A stretch of DNA of 12,735 nucleotides from JAGLCW01 sp964422555 (GTDB lineage: Bacteria; Caldisericota; Caldisericia; UBA6126). Location: the NCBI GenBank assembly GCA_964422555.1, contig CAYRBR010000046.1:1-12735 (forward strand). The letters are read 5' to 3'. Shown here piece after piece: positions 1 through 5,500 of this stretch. The position numbers and the translations under genes are program-made. Numbering within the stretch: position 1 is the first letter of the stretch; every line of letters starts with the position of its first letter. A model generated the notes under the pieces. That model was not told the origin of the DNA, made no database searches, and saw only the letters and a list, made by a program, of their open reading frames with translations.

Positions 1-97
1 TTGATTTTTCGACGCTCGGCAAAGTGAACACGGACGTTCGTGCCATGGCAGATGGTATTGGGGGTTAATTTTAGCATCATTGTCGGGGTTAACTTAG
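1..97. other. Left-edge non-coding stretch with short repeats
   Basis: No supportable gene is seen here. The stretch lies downstream of the minus-strand gene that ends at 98. It contains a perfect 10-base palindrome, TGCCATGGCA, at 41-50; a short inverted repeat CACG/CGTG (29-32 and 39-42); and a direct repeat GGGGTTAA at 61-68 and 85-92. Its first 60 bases look more G+C-rich than the genes to the right, so it may belong to a different segment. No function is claimed. Confidence 0.4.
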
Positions 98-385
98 TTA
101 GGGGAGTGGGTGAATATTCCATATAGTATGATGTTTATTTCCACTTGACACGAGGTAACCATACCTTTTCAATTCCTTCACGGCTCTGTCAATCGTATTT
201 GTGTCTACGCCAAATTGCTTCGCCAGACTTTTTATTGTCGGGTGATACAATTTTGAGTTACAATTCATCAATCGGCACATTAATTTAAATGCAAACGGAG
301 AAATCCTATTATCGTCCAGAAGCGAGTTTACAAACCTGCCAAACTTGACATTTGAATAATTAATATTGTCTTTGATAATAACCAT
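98..385 (-). CDS. Small winged-helix DNA-binding protein (HTH_36-like)
   Basis: A 95-residue protein that starts at an ATG (complement of 383-385) and ends with TAA. Residues 28-47 read like the helix preceding a winged-helix fold. Residues 49-74 form a helix-turn-helix: a leucine/alanine-rich helix, the turn FGVD, then a recognition helix with TIDRAVKELKRYG. This is followed by a short strand-like stretch (YLVSS) for the wing. The pattern matches the HTH_36 type found in plasmid replication initiators and mobile-element regulators, but the protein is much shorter than a replication initiator and shows no catalytic motif. It lies 22 bases downstream of the gene at 408-782 in the same direction, so the two are probably co-transcribed. 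DNA binding is well supported by the motif; its target and role are unknown. Confidence 0.7.
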   Translation of the reverse strand: MVIIKDNINYSNVKFGRFVNSLLDDNRISPFAFKLMCRLMNCNSKLYHPTIKSLAKQFGVDTNTIDRAVKELKRYGYLVSSGNKHHTIWNIHPLP

Positions 386-407
386 TTTAACCTACCTCAT
401 ATCATTA

Positions 408-782
408 TTACAGTTCATCTATGTATTTTTGTTCCAGTGCTCTTTGTTCTTCAATTGTAATTCTCCGCACGTCCTTCTTTTGTTTAATTGGCTGATATAG
501 TTTTTTAATTACAGGTTTTGGCAATTCAGTAGCAGTTGTAACGAACTTATTAAACCATATTTGAGTCTTTTTGTGCCGTAATGCATCTATTAATTTAGAT
601 GCGCTTGCTTTTGTAATACTATTACATATGCCTTCCCCATTTTTCATAAAATGCGCCTTAAATTCATTATCCATACCTCTTTGTAACATTAAGGTGTGTA
701 TGTAATTAATCTGCTTCCAAGAGGCGGCATAACGTGGACTATACCCTTTTTGTAAATTAATTTCAATATTTACTAATTCCAT
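408..782 (-). CDS. Small helical protein with K-Q-I motif, function unknown
   Basis: A 124-residue protein that starts at ATG (complement of 780-782) and ends with TAA. Residues 21-36 (ASWKQINYIHTLMLQR) and about 57-70 (ITKASASKLIDALR) resemble a small helical module seen in many bacterial and phage proteins. In that module a T/S-x-K-Q-I helix is followed by a second helix of the form 'tk-eAs-lI-aL'. It often sits at the ends of DNA-binding or uncharacterised proteins. The C-terminal third (about 85-124) is basic and charged and probably extended or coiled. The gene directly precedes the winged-helix gene at 98-385 on the same strand, which suggests a two-gene unit. No enzymatic motif is visible, and a nucleic-acid role is only a guess from the module and its neighbour. 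Confidence 0.6.
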   Translation of the reverse strand: MELVNIEINLQKGYSPRYAASWKQINYIHTLMLQRGMDNEFKAHFMKNGEGICNSITKASASKLIDALRHKKTQIWFNKFVTTATELPKPVIKKLYQPIKQKKDVRRITIEEQRALEQKYIDEL

Positions 783-813
783 AATCTTTATTTTAAACGT
801 TAATTAATAATTA

Positions 814-894
814 AAAAGGATGAGTTTTTCTTCTGCAAATTCTTACTGGTTATACCCTGATATTTTATTTACTCTGAAATAGTGCCATCCTTTT
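814..894. repeat. Spaced inverted repeat in the 783-930 intergenic region
   Basis: AAAAGGATG at 814-822 is perfectly complementary to CATCCTTTT at 886-894, with 63 bases between the arms. With one extra A in the left arm, the match extends to a TTAAA(A)AGGATG form. The pair lies between two minus-strand genes (408-782 and 931-1713), where a promoter for the 408-782 unit would be expected. I found no clean Bacteroidota -7 box there. It may be a regulator binding pair, or chance. Confidence 0.35.
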
Positions 895-930
895 AAATCA
901 TTTGAAACACCAAGAAGTTGGTTATAAAAA

Positions 931-1713
931 CTATCCTCTGGATGTAGTTAATATCCCAGATTTTTTATTGCTTTTGCAAGCCTTAGAATTTTTAACTACA
1001 GACACATTTGATAATCCTATTTTCTTTTTATCATCAGACCCAGAAGAATTCTTTTCATCATTTCTGAAAGTCATGTCATTTACATTTGACTCCTTTGATA
1101 TCTCCAAAGCAGAGTTTACTTTTTCAGACCATCGTTCAATTTTCATATTTTTAAGATGAACAAGTAATTCATCAGGGTCAGATGTGTTAAACCCAAGTTG
1201 AACCGTACCATCAAATGCAAATTCGTTGGAAATCTTATTGTAAGCAGACATTATATCTGGGTAGAATGTGGTAAACAGAATATTTAAGCCTTCAAGTTCT
1301 GCATTCTGTTTCTCAAGGTATGTAAGATTAATCCTAAGGCAAGCAAAAACGCCTAACAGTACAACCAAACCTGATTCATTCGATTCCTCAAACTCTTTTC
1401 CACCCTTAAATTGAAAGCAAAGACTGTGGTCTTGGTCAAGATAATATCGGCATTTCGATTTCAACTGCCTGCTCAACAATTTCAGAGCATCCTTGATACG
1501 AGGATTCCTCTTATTTTCCTCATTTACTTTATGACCAACGCCTAATGAAATTAATAATAATGAGTGGAAGCACTCTGAGTGCAAATCTCTGACGTATTCT
1601 TGCATTGCGCTTTCATCATCGGAAAAATCTGACATAGAAACCGATGAATTTTCTTCTTTGTGGGTGATGCTATTTTCAAAATGGCTATCAACCCCATTTG
1701 TTTTTTTTTCCAT
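931..1713 (-). CDS. Hypothetical protein, 260 residues
   Basis: A 260-residue protein that begins at ATG (complement of 1711-1713) and ends with TAG, followed two codons later in the same frame by TAA. I do not recognise a family. The first 35 residues are polar and acidic and look disordered. Residues about 36-200 are mostly helical, with hydrophobic stretches near 49-59 (CFHSLLLISLG) and 115-130 (GLVVLLGVFACLRINL). These look like buried helices of a soluble protein rather than clear membrane segments. The last 60 residues (about 205-260) are rich in lysine, serine and asparagine and probably unstructured. The gene follows the 101-residue gene (1717-2022) with 3 bases between stop and start, so the two are almost certainly translated from one message and may act together. 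Confidence 0.65.
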   Translation of the reverse strand: MEKKTNGVDSHFENSITHKEENSSVSMSDFSDDESAMQEYVRDLHSECFHSLLLISLGVGHKVNEENKRNPRIKDALKLLSRQLKSKCRYYLDQDHSLCFQFKGGKEFEESNESGLVVLLGVFACLRINLTYLEKQNAELEGLNILFTTFYPDIMSAYNKISNEFAFDGTVQLGFNTSDPDELLVHLKNMKIERWSEKVNSALEISKESNVNDMTFRNDEKNSSGSDDKKKIGLSNVSVVKNSKACKSNKKSGILTTSRG

Positions 1714-1716
1714 AAA

Positions 1717-2022
1717 TTAATTGTTTAATGATTTTTTGTGAAACATATTATTATTATCTAATTCCTTCATATTATGATAGAATGAAGGACATTCCTCTTT
1801 TATATCTTTTATACTGAAGTCAAACCCAAAGACAATTTCATTATCATCATCGAGGTAGTCATAAGTTTCATAAAAGATATTTAAGGTGTTCAATGCTAAT
1901 TCGATGAAATTAGCATCTGTTGCATCATCAGTGTAAAGACTGATTTTACCTTCGCCATCTGCATAGCGAGTGTGTGGGAGATTTTCAAAGACCCATTCTG
2001 GGGTCAGTTTTAAATTTTTCAT
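1717..2022 (-). CDS. Hypothetical protein, 101 residues
   Basis: A small acidic protein of 101 residues, ATG start (complement of 2020-2022), TAA stop. No family is recognised. Residues 1-60 have a mixed strand/helix pattern (TPEWVFENLP, GKISLYTDDATDANFIELALNTLNIF). An acidic loop, YDYLDDDNE, follows at about 54-62, then a strand-like segment, IVFGFDFSI. The C-terminus is polar. The gene lies 51 bases after the GNAT-like gene and 3 bases before the 260-residue gene, all on the minus strand. This arrangement suggests a three-gene unit running from 2493 down to 931. Its size and charge would suit a partner or regulatory subunit of a neighbour, but nothing in the sequence shows this. Confidence 0.6.
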   Translation of the reverse strand: MKNLKLTPEWVFENLPHTRYADGEGKISLYTDDATDANFIELALNTLNIFYETYDYLDDDNEIVFGFDFSIKDIKEECPSFYHNMKELDNNNMFHKKSLNN

Positions 2023-2073
2023 AATTTGAATAGATTATTAAGAACACTATTACCCTCTTTCTTTTCAGTTGGC

Positions 2074-2493
2074 TCAGGTTTTACCAAGATTGATATATTG
2101 ATTTTTGACATTTTTCTTACCATTGTTGTAGGCTATGTAGTACATAATAAACTTCTTACCCAATAGTGTATATTTCTGTTGATAAAGGTTAATCTGGAAC
2201 ATCGACATGGCTTCGTCAAGCAATGAAGTTGCAATTCCAGTTCGTCTTTTATCCTCACGCACTTGGATAGTTACATTGCCTTTCCTTTCAAATGGGAGAA
2301 AATCGAATGAATAATAATTTAATATCCCCTGAAGACTGTAATCATCTCCGTAATATAGTAAGCAATCCACCCATCTATTAACAGTTAGATTACCTTTGAA
2401 ATACATAATGCCTTTGCCTAATAAGGGATATTGTTTGGATTGGTTTTCCCATTCAAAGACTTTTCCGATTTCGTTTACTCTCGTTTTATTCAT
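2074..2493 (-). CDS. GNAT-family acetyltransferase-like protein
   Basis: A 139-residue protein, ATG start (complement of 2491-2493), TGA stop. Residues 73-77 form a strand (NVTIQ). The segment V78-R-E-D-K-R-R-T-G-I-A-T-S-L-L to about residue 95 fits motif A of the GNAT fold: a beta strand, then the acetyl-CoA pyrophosphate loop R-R-x-G-I-A (83-88), then an amphipathic helix. The upstream part (about 40-66: WVDCLLYYGDD...ILNYYSF) fits the preceding strands. GNAT enzymes transfer an acetyl group from acetyl-CoA to an amine; the substrate here cannot be read from sequence. The protein is somewhat short, and the C-terminal strands are weakly defined. No ribbon-helix-helix antitoxin lies next to it, so a GNAT toxin-antitoxin pair is not supported. 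A -7-like promoter lies about 45 bases upstream. Confidence 0.6.
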   Translation of the reverse strand: MNKTRVNEIGKVFEWENQSKQYPLLGKGIMYFKGNLTVNRWVDCLLYYGDDYSLQGILNYYSFDFLPFERKGNVTIQVREDKRRTGIATSLLDEAMSMFQINLYQQKYTLLGKKFIMYYIAYNNGKKNVKNQYINLGKT

Positions 2494-2537
2494 AGTTTTT
2501 AATCATTTATAAATAATTATCTCTCAAAGTGCTAACG

Positions 2538-2545
2538 CAAAGATA
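2538..2545 (-). promoter_or_regulatory. Candidate -7 promoter element for the 2493-931 gene group
   Basis: On the minus strand this reads TATCTTTG, an exact match to the Bacteroidota -7 consensus TAnnTTTG. It lies about 45 bases before the GNAT-like start codon. No TTTG or TTG is found at the expected -33 distance; instead the right-hand neighbour of that position is a perfect inverted repeat (2569-2589). Confidence 0.4.
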
Positions 2546-2568
2546 ATGTGCGTATTAAAGAGGATTTG

Positions 2569-2589
2569 ACCGACAATTAGAATGTCGGT
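2569..2589. repeat. Perfect 7-bp inverted repeat upstream of the GNAT-like gene
   Basis: ACCGACA (2569-2575) and TGTCGGT (2583-2589) are exact reverse complements, separated by a 7-base A+T-rich loop. There is no T-run on either side, so it does not look like an intrinsic terminator. It begins about 24 bases upstream (minus sense) of the candidate -7 box at 2538-2545, about where -33 contacts would lie. An operator is therefore plausible but unproven. The remainder of the 2494-2688 gap holds no gene that I can support. Confidence 0.45.
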
Positions 2590-2685
2590 TAATGTGTCGT
2601 CCACTTGAAAGTATAGGAACAAGAATTTTCGAAGCCCTCAGGAAGAAGAGAGAGGATGAGGTAGTTTTAAACTAAAATCAGACTG

Positions 2686-2703
2686 TCGTTAGTTATTTAA
2701 CGA
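2686..2703 (-). terminator. Weak hairpin across the stop codon of the 2689-3606 gene
   Basis: TCGTTA (2686-2691) and TAACGA (2698-2703) are exact reverse complements around a 6-base loop. The hairpin spans the TAA stop of the minus-strand gene. No continuous T-tract follows in the minus-strand direction, so it is at best a weak or factor-assisted terminator. Confidence 0.25.
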
Positions 2704-3606
2704 TTCTTCAATAATTGAATCAATCTTTGCTTGGTCTTTTGGATTCAAATTGCCATCATACCTTTCCTTACTGGGATGATAGGAATTGCTATGGTCTCTA
2801 TCACAGAAAAGTTTCAAGGCAATTTTATAGTTGGAAGGAAATTTTGTCGAGGTGACTATTTTATTAGATGTCAGACATTTAACAAAATAGGCAAGATGAT
2901 TATAGTGCTCACATCGCCAAATAATAGGCGGTGGTGACTTTAAGGGTTTAGTATTTGTGTGGTTAATGAATAATTTTTTGAATTCATGTGCCGAGCAGTT
3001 GATATATCCATGTTTTTTCAAACCTGAGTAAAGTATACTTAAAATCTCCCCTGCTTCCTTTGCAACGTCTTTGGTAAGCCTGAAAACATAAACATTCTCA
3101 GATTCGATTTTACCAGTTACCTTTTTAAATGGGGATATGGCTTTATTTGTAATTTTTATTGGAATTAAAAGGTCGGTTATAAAATCATTTAAATCTTTAA
3201 GATAAAGAATCTGTGTTGTTGAAATTCGGAGAAAGAAATGATAAGGTTCATAATCATTAGTTATTTCAATTAAAGTTAATTCACCTACAAATACCTCATC
3301 ACTTGCCTCTTCTGCTTCATTCTCTGTCTTTTCCTCAGTTTTTTTCTCTGTATCTTCGTCAGACTCATCTTCATCATCCCTTCGTGACATAAGCCATTCC
3401 ATTCTCCATTCTTGACGCAATGGGGAAGTTTCAAATTGTCTCAGTGCATTCTTAAACTTATTTATATTCGAGGGATTCTGGACTGCTCTGGTTGTTTTGT
3501 ACAAACTCTTGTAAATAGTCCTTGTATTCCTTAGTAAAACTTGCGAAAAAGCCTTTATGTCGATTATGCCTTGTATATGAAATTCCAAGGTAGGATGTCC
3601 TTTCAA
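2689..3606 (-). CDS. Hypothetical protein with central acidic tract; start uncertain
   Basis: An open frame of 305 codons ending with TAA. I do not recognise a family. Residues about 5-40 look like a strand plus long helix (LEFHIQGIIDIKAFSQVLL). Residues 77-104 are an extreme acidic tract rich in D, E and K, probably a disordered linker. Residues about 107-190 form a mixed strand/helix domain (FVGELTLIEI, YHFFLRIS, YLKDLNDFITDLLIPIKI). The remainder is basic and helical with several histidines. The only early start is TTG at 3606, with no ribosome-binding-like sequence; the next in-frame ATG is residue 69. A second frame beginning at ATG 3703 overlaps by 149 bases, so this gene may really begin there and be frameshifted. 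It is downstream of the ArdC-like gene on the same strand. Confidence 0.6.
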   Translation of the reverse strand: MKGHPTLEFHIQGIIDIKAFSQVLLRNTRTIYKSLYKTTRAVQNPSNINKFKNALRQFETSPLRQEWRMEWLMSRRDDEDESDEDTEKKTEEKTENEAEEASDEVFVGELTLIEITNDYEPYHFFLRISTTQILYLKDLNDFITDLLIPIKITNKAISPFKKVTGKIESENVYVFRLTKDVAKEAGEILSILYSGLKKHGYINCSAHEFKKLFINHTNTKPLKSPPPIIWRCEHYNHLAYFVKCLTSNKIVTSTKFPSNYKIALKLFCDRDHSNSYHPSKERYDGNLNPKDQAKIDSIIEESLNN

Positions 3607-3703
3607 TGGGGTCAGTGCAAATTATTGGATTTTTATCAAACTCACATAGATATCTATCAATCAAGTCCTCTTTACTACTATCATATGGTACTATTGGTCT
3701 CAT
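3458..3703 (-). CDS. 81-codon frame overlapping the gene at 2689-3606; possible 5' part of it
   Basis: ATG (complement of 3701-3703) opens 81 codons that end in TAA at 3458. The frame overlaps the 2689-3606 frame by 149 bases and lies in a different register; moving into the downstream frame needs a +1 (or -2) shift. Residues 1-33 (MRPIVPYDSS, then an acidic/hydrophobic helix, then DKNPIICTDPIE) look like genuine protein. The overlapped half (GFFASFTKEYKDYLQEF) is also plausible, so inspection cannot decide which frame is translated there. It lies 54 bases after the ArdC-like gene's stop. Possibilities are a separate small protein, or the true N-terminus of a protein of about 330 residues broken by an indel. 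I favour the second because a TTG-only start for the larger frame is weak. Confidence 0.4.
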   Translation of the reverse strand: MRPIVPYDSSKEDLIDRYLCEFDKNPIICTDPIERTSYLGISYTRHNRHKGFFASFTKEYKDYLQEFVQNNQSSPESLEYK

Positions 3704-3757
3704 ACAATTATCTTGGCTTCAAATGGTCGAATGAATATAACTAATAGATACACAATT

Positions 3758-4627
3758 TTAAAATAAAGATTGCTGTTGAGTTTGAAGGGACTTATCTGAG
3801 GGTATCAGGAACATATTTTCTATCTTGTCTGCAGTCTTTATTACCAATTCATAACTGAATTGCATCAAATCTTCAACATTCTTCAAATATCCAGCAATAT
3901 ACTCTTCAGACCTTTTTATCAACCTCAATTTGGTGCTGATTAGATAACTTACGGTTTCTGCTTCAAGTTCTTCAGTACTTCTGGATATTCTCTGTCTTTC
4001 TGGGAGTCCAATTCTCTGGTCAGTCACTTTTTTACGCAATTCTTTATGTCCAGTATGCCCCAGAAGAATGTGTGCTAATTCGTGAAGCAGAACAGTGAAA
4101 TTTTCTTCAGTAGATGCTCCTTCCTGTAAGTTAATTTCGAGTCTTTCGGTAATGGCTGTTGTAACGTAACCTGCTTTAAAATAATGAAGCGGCTTTTTAA
4201 TAACCTGAATTCCCCAAGACTGAGCAGTTAAAACAGCACCTTCATACAATCTGCGGTCAATGTGTCCTTTGACTTCAAATAGGTTTTCGCCAAATATCTT
4301 ATCCAGAAACTCTTTGGGAGCATCCTTCCCTTCTGTTTCCATAACATCATATACCAGCATAACTGGTGATTTTGGTGCGAGGATAAGATATGGTTTAGCA
4401 AATTTTTTTATAGTTCGATTAAATGTTTTCTTCCAATATGACACTCCACCAAAGAACGTAACTTCCTTATTTTGAATGTATACAAGCATGGTATTAAATC
4501 TGGAATAATGCTCGAATTTTGCTATGAAGTCGATGAACTTAGTAAAATCTTTCTTATCACGAAGATTCCAACTCCTGCGTATAAGTTCATCTATTGTGAA
4601 CTTGTCATTTACAAATTTATCATTCAT
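3758..4627 (-). CDS. ArdC/ImmA-like zinc metallopeptidase (putative antirestriction protein)
   Basis: A 289-residue protein, ATG start (complement of 4625-4627), TAA stop. The C-terminal half has a zincin active site: H182-E-L-A-H186 followed by ILLGH. A glutamate cluster at 219-224 (EELEAE) can supply the third zinc ligand, as in the ImmA/IrrE and ArdC peptidases. The N-terminal part (about 30-52, with FEHYSRFNTMLVYIQ) resembles the N-terminal single-stranded-DNA-binding region of ArdC-type proteins, where a conserved aromatic/Asn motif precedes a hydrophobic helix and Q. ArdC proteins are carried on plasmids and integrative elements and protect incoming DNA against restriction. ImmA-type relatives cleave repressors. 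Which role applies is not decidable here. It is divergent from the BREX-side genes and heads the minus-strand group. The metallopeptidase call is strong; ArdC function is moderate. Confidence 0.75.
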   Translation of the reverse strand: MNDKFVNDKFTIDELIRRSWNLRDKKDFTKFIDFIAKFEHYSRFNTMLVYIQNKEVTFFGGVSYWKKTFNRTIKKFAKPYLILAPKSPVMLVYDVMETEGKDAPKEFLDKIFGENLFEVKGHIDRRLYEGAVLTAQSWGIQVIKKPLHYFKAGYVTTAITERLEINLQEGASTEENFTVLLHELAHILLGHTGHKELRKKVTDQRIGLPERQRISRSTEELEAETVSYLISTKLRLIKRSEEYIAGYLKNVEDLMQFSYELVIKTADKIENMFLIPSDKSLQTQQQSLF

Positions 4628-4685
4628 TTTGAAGGCTTTAAATGTAAAAAGATACTTCTAAAGTTATATGAATTATTCATTATTA

Positions 4686-4693
4686 CAAAGTTA
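4686..4693 (-). promoter_or_regulatory. Candidate -7 promoter element for the ArdC-like gene
   Basis: On the minus strand this reads TAACTTTG, matching the Bacteroidota -7 consensus TAnnTTTG, about 60 bases before the ATG. No good -33 TTTG/TTG is seen at 17-23 bases upstream; an inverted repeat (4708-4723) lies there instead. Confidence 0.4.
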
Positions 4694-4707
4694 AGGTCTT
4701 CTGTTAA

Positions 4708-4723
4708 ACAGTTTATTTACTGT
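4708..4723. repeat. Short inverted repeat between divergent genes
   Basis: ACAGT (4708-4712) and ACTGT (4719-4723) are exact reverse complements, separated by 6 A/T bases. The repeat lies in the 4628-4781 divergent region, 14 bases upstream of the candidate minus-strand -7 box and about 60 bases before the plus-strand start at 4782. It could be an operator affecting either direction. The arms are short, so chance is quite possible. Confidence 0.3.
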
Positions 4724-4781
4724 AATTTGTTGAGGAAATGCCAAATGATTTATCTAATTTTAATCTTCTAAAAGAAACATT

Positions 4782-5123
4782 ATGACCACTTTCAGCAATT
4801 ATTCACGTGAAGATTTATTTAAAGATACGGATGGATGGCACTTTGCAGCCAATATTCGAGGAACAAATGAAGAAATATTGGCAGAAGCAAGAATATTACT
4901 TGACAAAGTGGGATATAAAAATGTACCATTGCCAGAAACGCCAGAACGGCTGTGGATGGATTACTTAAACCCAAAGTCATTCTCCAATGGTATGTATGTT
5001 TTCCATCCGATAATCATAACTGCTTCAGCATATCATGAAGATGCAATTGTACTCTCAATTTACAATGAAAATCATCCTCAGCATGTAGATTTGTGGAAAG
5101 GGATTTTAATTTCTGAGGATTAA
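4782..5123 (+). CDS. Hypothetical protein, 113 residues, immediately upstream of the BREX operon
   Basis: A 113-residue acidic protein, ATG start, TAA stop. I do not recognise a family. The N-terminal half (about 8-50) is helical with a central amphipathic helix (NEEILAEARILLDKVGYK). A proline-rich turn (VPLPETPERLWMDYL) follows. The C-terminal half alternates strands (GMYVFHPIIITASAY, DAIVLSIYNE) and ends with HVDLWKGILISED. The compact alpha/beta look suggests a folded soluble domain, with no signal peptide or membrane segment. It is on the same strand as the BREX genes but separated from the XRE gene by 194 bases that include a likely promoter, so it is probably its own transcription unit. 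A role in BREX is not shown by anything but proximity. Confidence 0.6.
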   Translation: MTTFSNYSREDLFKDTDGWHFAANIRGTNEEILAEARILLDKVGYKNVPLPETPERLWMDYLNPKSFSNGMYVFHPIIITASAYHEDAIVLSIYNENHPQHVDLWKGILISED

Positions 5124-5257
5124 ACCGCTGCACCATTTATTTCTTCAACAACTAAAACTGAGACTATTTTAAAGTCATTGTTTTTAATTGTGCAACTACT
5201 TTTCAATTAACCCACAAGACATAAACCATGTACTGACAAATATTTTTGCTTTTCGCC
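5124..5257. other. Non-coding stretch upstream of the BREX promoter
   Basis: No gene is seen. It is A+T-rich. TATTTTTG at 5241-5248 matches the -7 consensus exactly but has no suitable -33 partner. A 4-bp inverted repeat, GACT/AGTC, near 5163-5177 is too weak to call a terminator for the 113-residue gene. Confidence 0.4.
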
Positions 5258-5287
5258 TTTGTGTCTCATTTTTTATACCTAATTTAG
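5258..5287 (+). promoter_or_regulatory. Candidate promoter of the BREX operon
   Basis: TTTG at 5258-5261 (the -33 element) is followed after 18 bases by TAATTTAG at 5280-5287. The latter matches five of the six fixed positions of the Bacteroidota -7 consensus TAnnTTTG. Transcription would start near 5293, leaving a leader of about 25 bases before the XRE start codon. Spacing and placement are good; activity is inferred. Confidence 0.5.
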
Positions 5288-5289
5288 TG

Positions 5290-5300
5290 AAGTAATACTT
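5290..5300. promoter_or_regulatory. Inverted repeat at the predicted transcription start, possible XRE operator
   Basis: AAGTA and TACTT flank one central A, giving an 11-base perfect inverted repeat just after the candidate -7 element and over the predicted start site. That is where a small XRE repressor would be expected to bind to control its own operon. No second copy was found nearby, so the assignment rests on position and symmetry. Confidence 0.35.
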
Positions 5301-5317
5301 TAATTTTTCTTAAACAT

Positions 5318-5500
5318 ATGCTTCTTAAAGAACTACTGAAGTCCAAAGGCTTAAAGCAGAATTGGCTTGCGAGTAAGATTGGAGTTTCTGAAGTCACTGT
5401 CTCCAATTGGTGTGCGGGTAAGAGTGTGCCAAAGAAAGCACATCTTCAAAAGATTAGCGAATTGCTCGGTGTACCATTAAAAACAATCGTGAATAAATAA
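5318..5500 (+). CDS. Small XRE-family helix-turn-helix regulator, first gene of the BREX operon
   Basis: A 60-residue protein that is essentially only a Cro/CI-type DNA-binding domain. Residues 14-35 (QNWLASKIGVSEVTVSNWCAGK) are the helix-turn-helix, with the typical 'Q-x-x-L-A-x-x-I-G-V-S' first helix and the 'TVSNW' recognition helix. The tail LQKISELLGVPLKTIVNK is the usual last helices of this fold. The ATG is chosen because it gives the complete domain; upstream is A/T-rich without a Shine-Dalgarno sequence. The stop overlaps the brxA ATG by one base (TAATG, 5498-5502), which implies translational coupling and identifies it as part of the operon. It probably represses its own promoter (inverted repeat at 5290-5300). 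Known BREX regulators (BrxR) are larger winged-helix/WYL proteins, so this is a different regulator type. Confidence 0.85.
   Translation: MLLKELLKSKGLKQNWLASKIGVSEVTVSNWCAGKSVPKKAHLQKISELLGVPLKTIVNK

Noticed and set aside
902..1159. Plus-strand open frame of 85 codons.
   Set aside because: It lies almost entirely antisense to the 260-residue gene; its phenylalanine-rich translation is what an A/T-rich antisense frame gives.
2074..2493. GNAT-type toxin-antitoxin module.
   Set aside because: No ribbon-helix-helix or other antitoxin-like gene is adjacent, and the next gene (101 residues) lacks a recognisable DNA-binding motif.
2607..2620. A 14-base stretch (GAAAGTATAGGAAC) identical to part of a yeast FRT recombination site.
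   Set aside because: Only one arm and part of the spacer match. The second arm and the terminal TTC are missing, so it is not a usable site or a clear engineering scar and is probably chance.
4472..4771. Plus-strand open frame of 99 codons.
   Set aside because: Half of it is antisense to the well-supported metallopeptidase gene and the rest is low-complexity A/T-rich intergenic sequence; the translation shows no domain.
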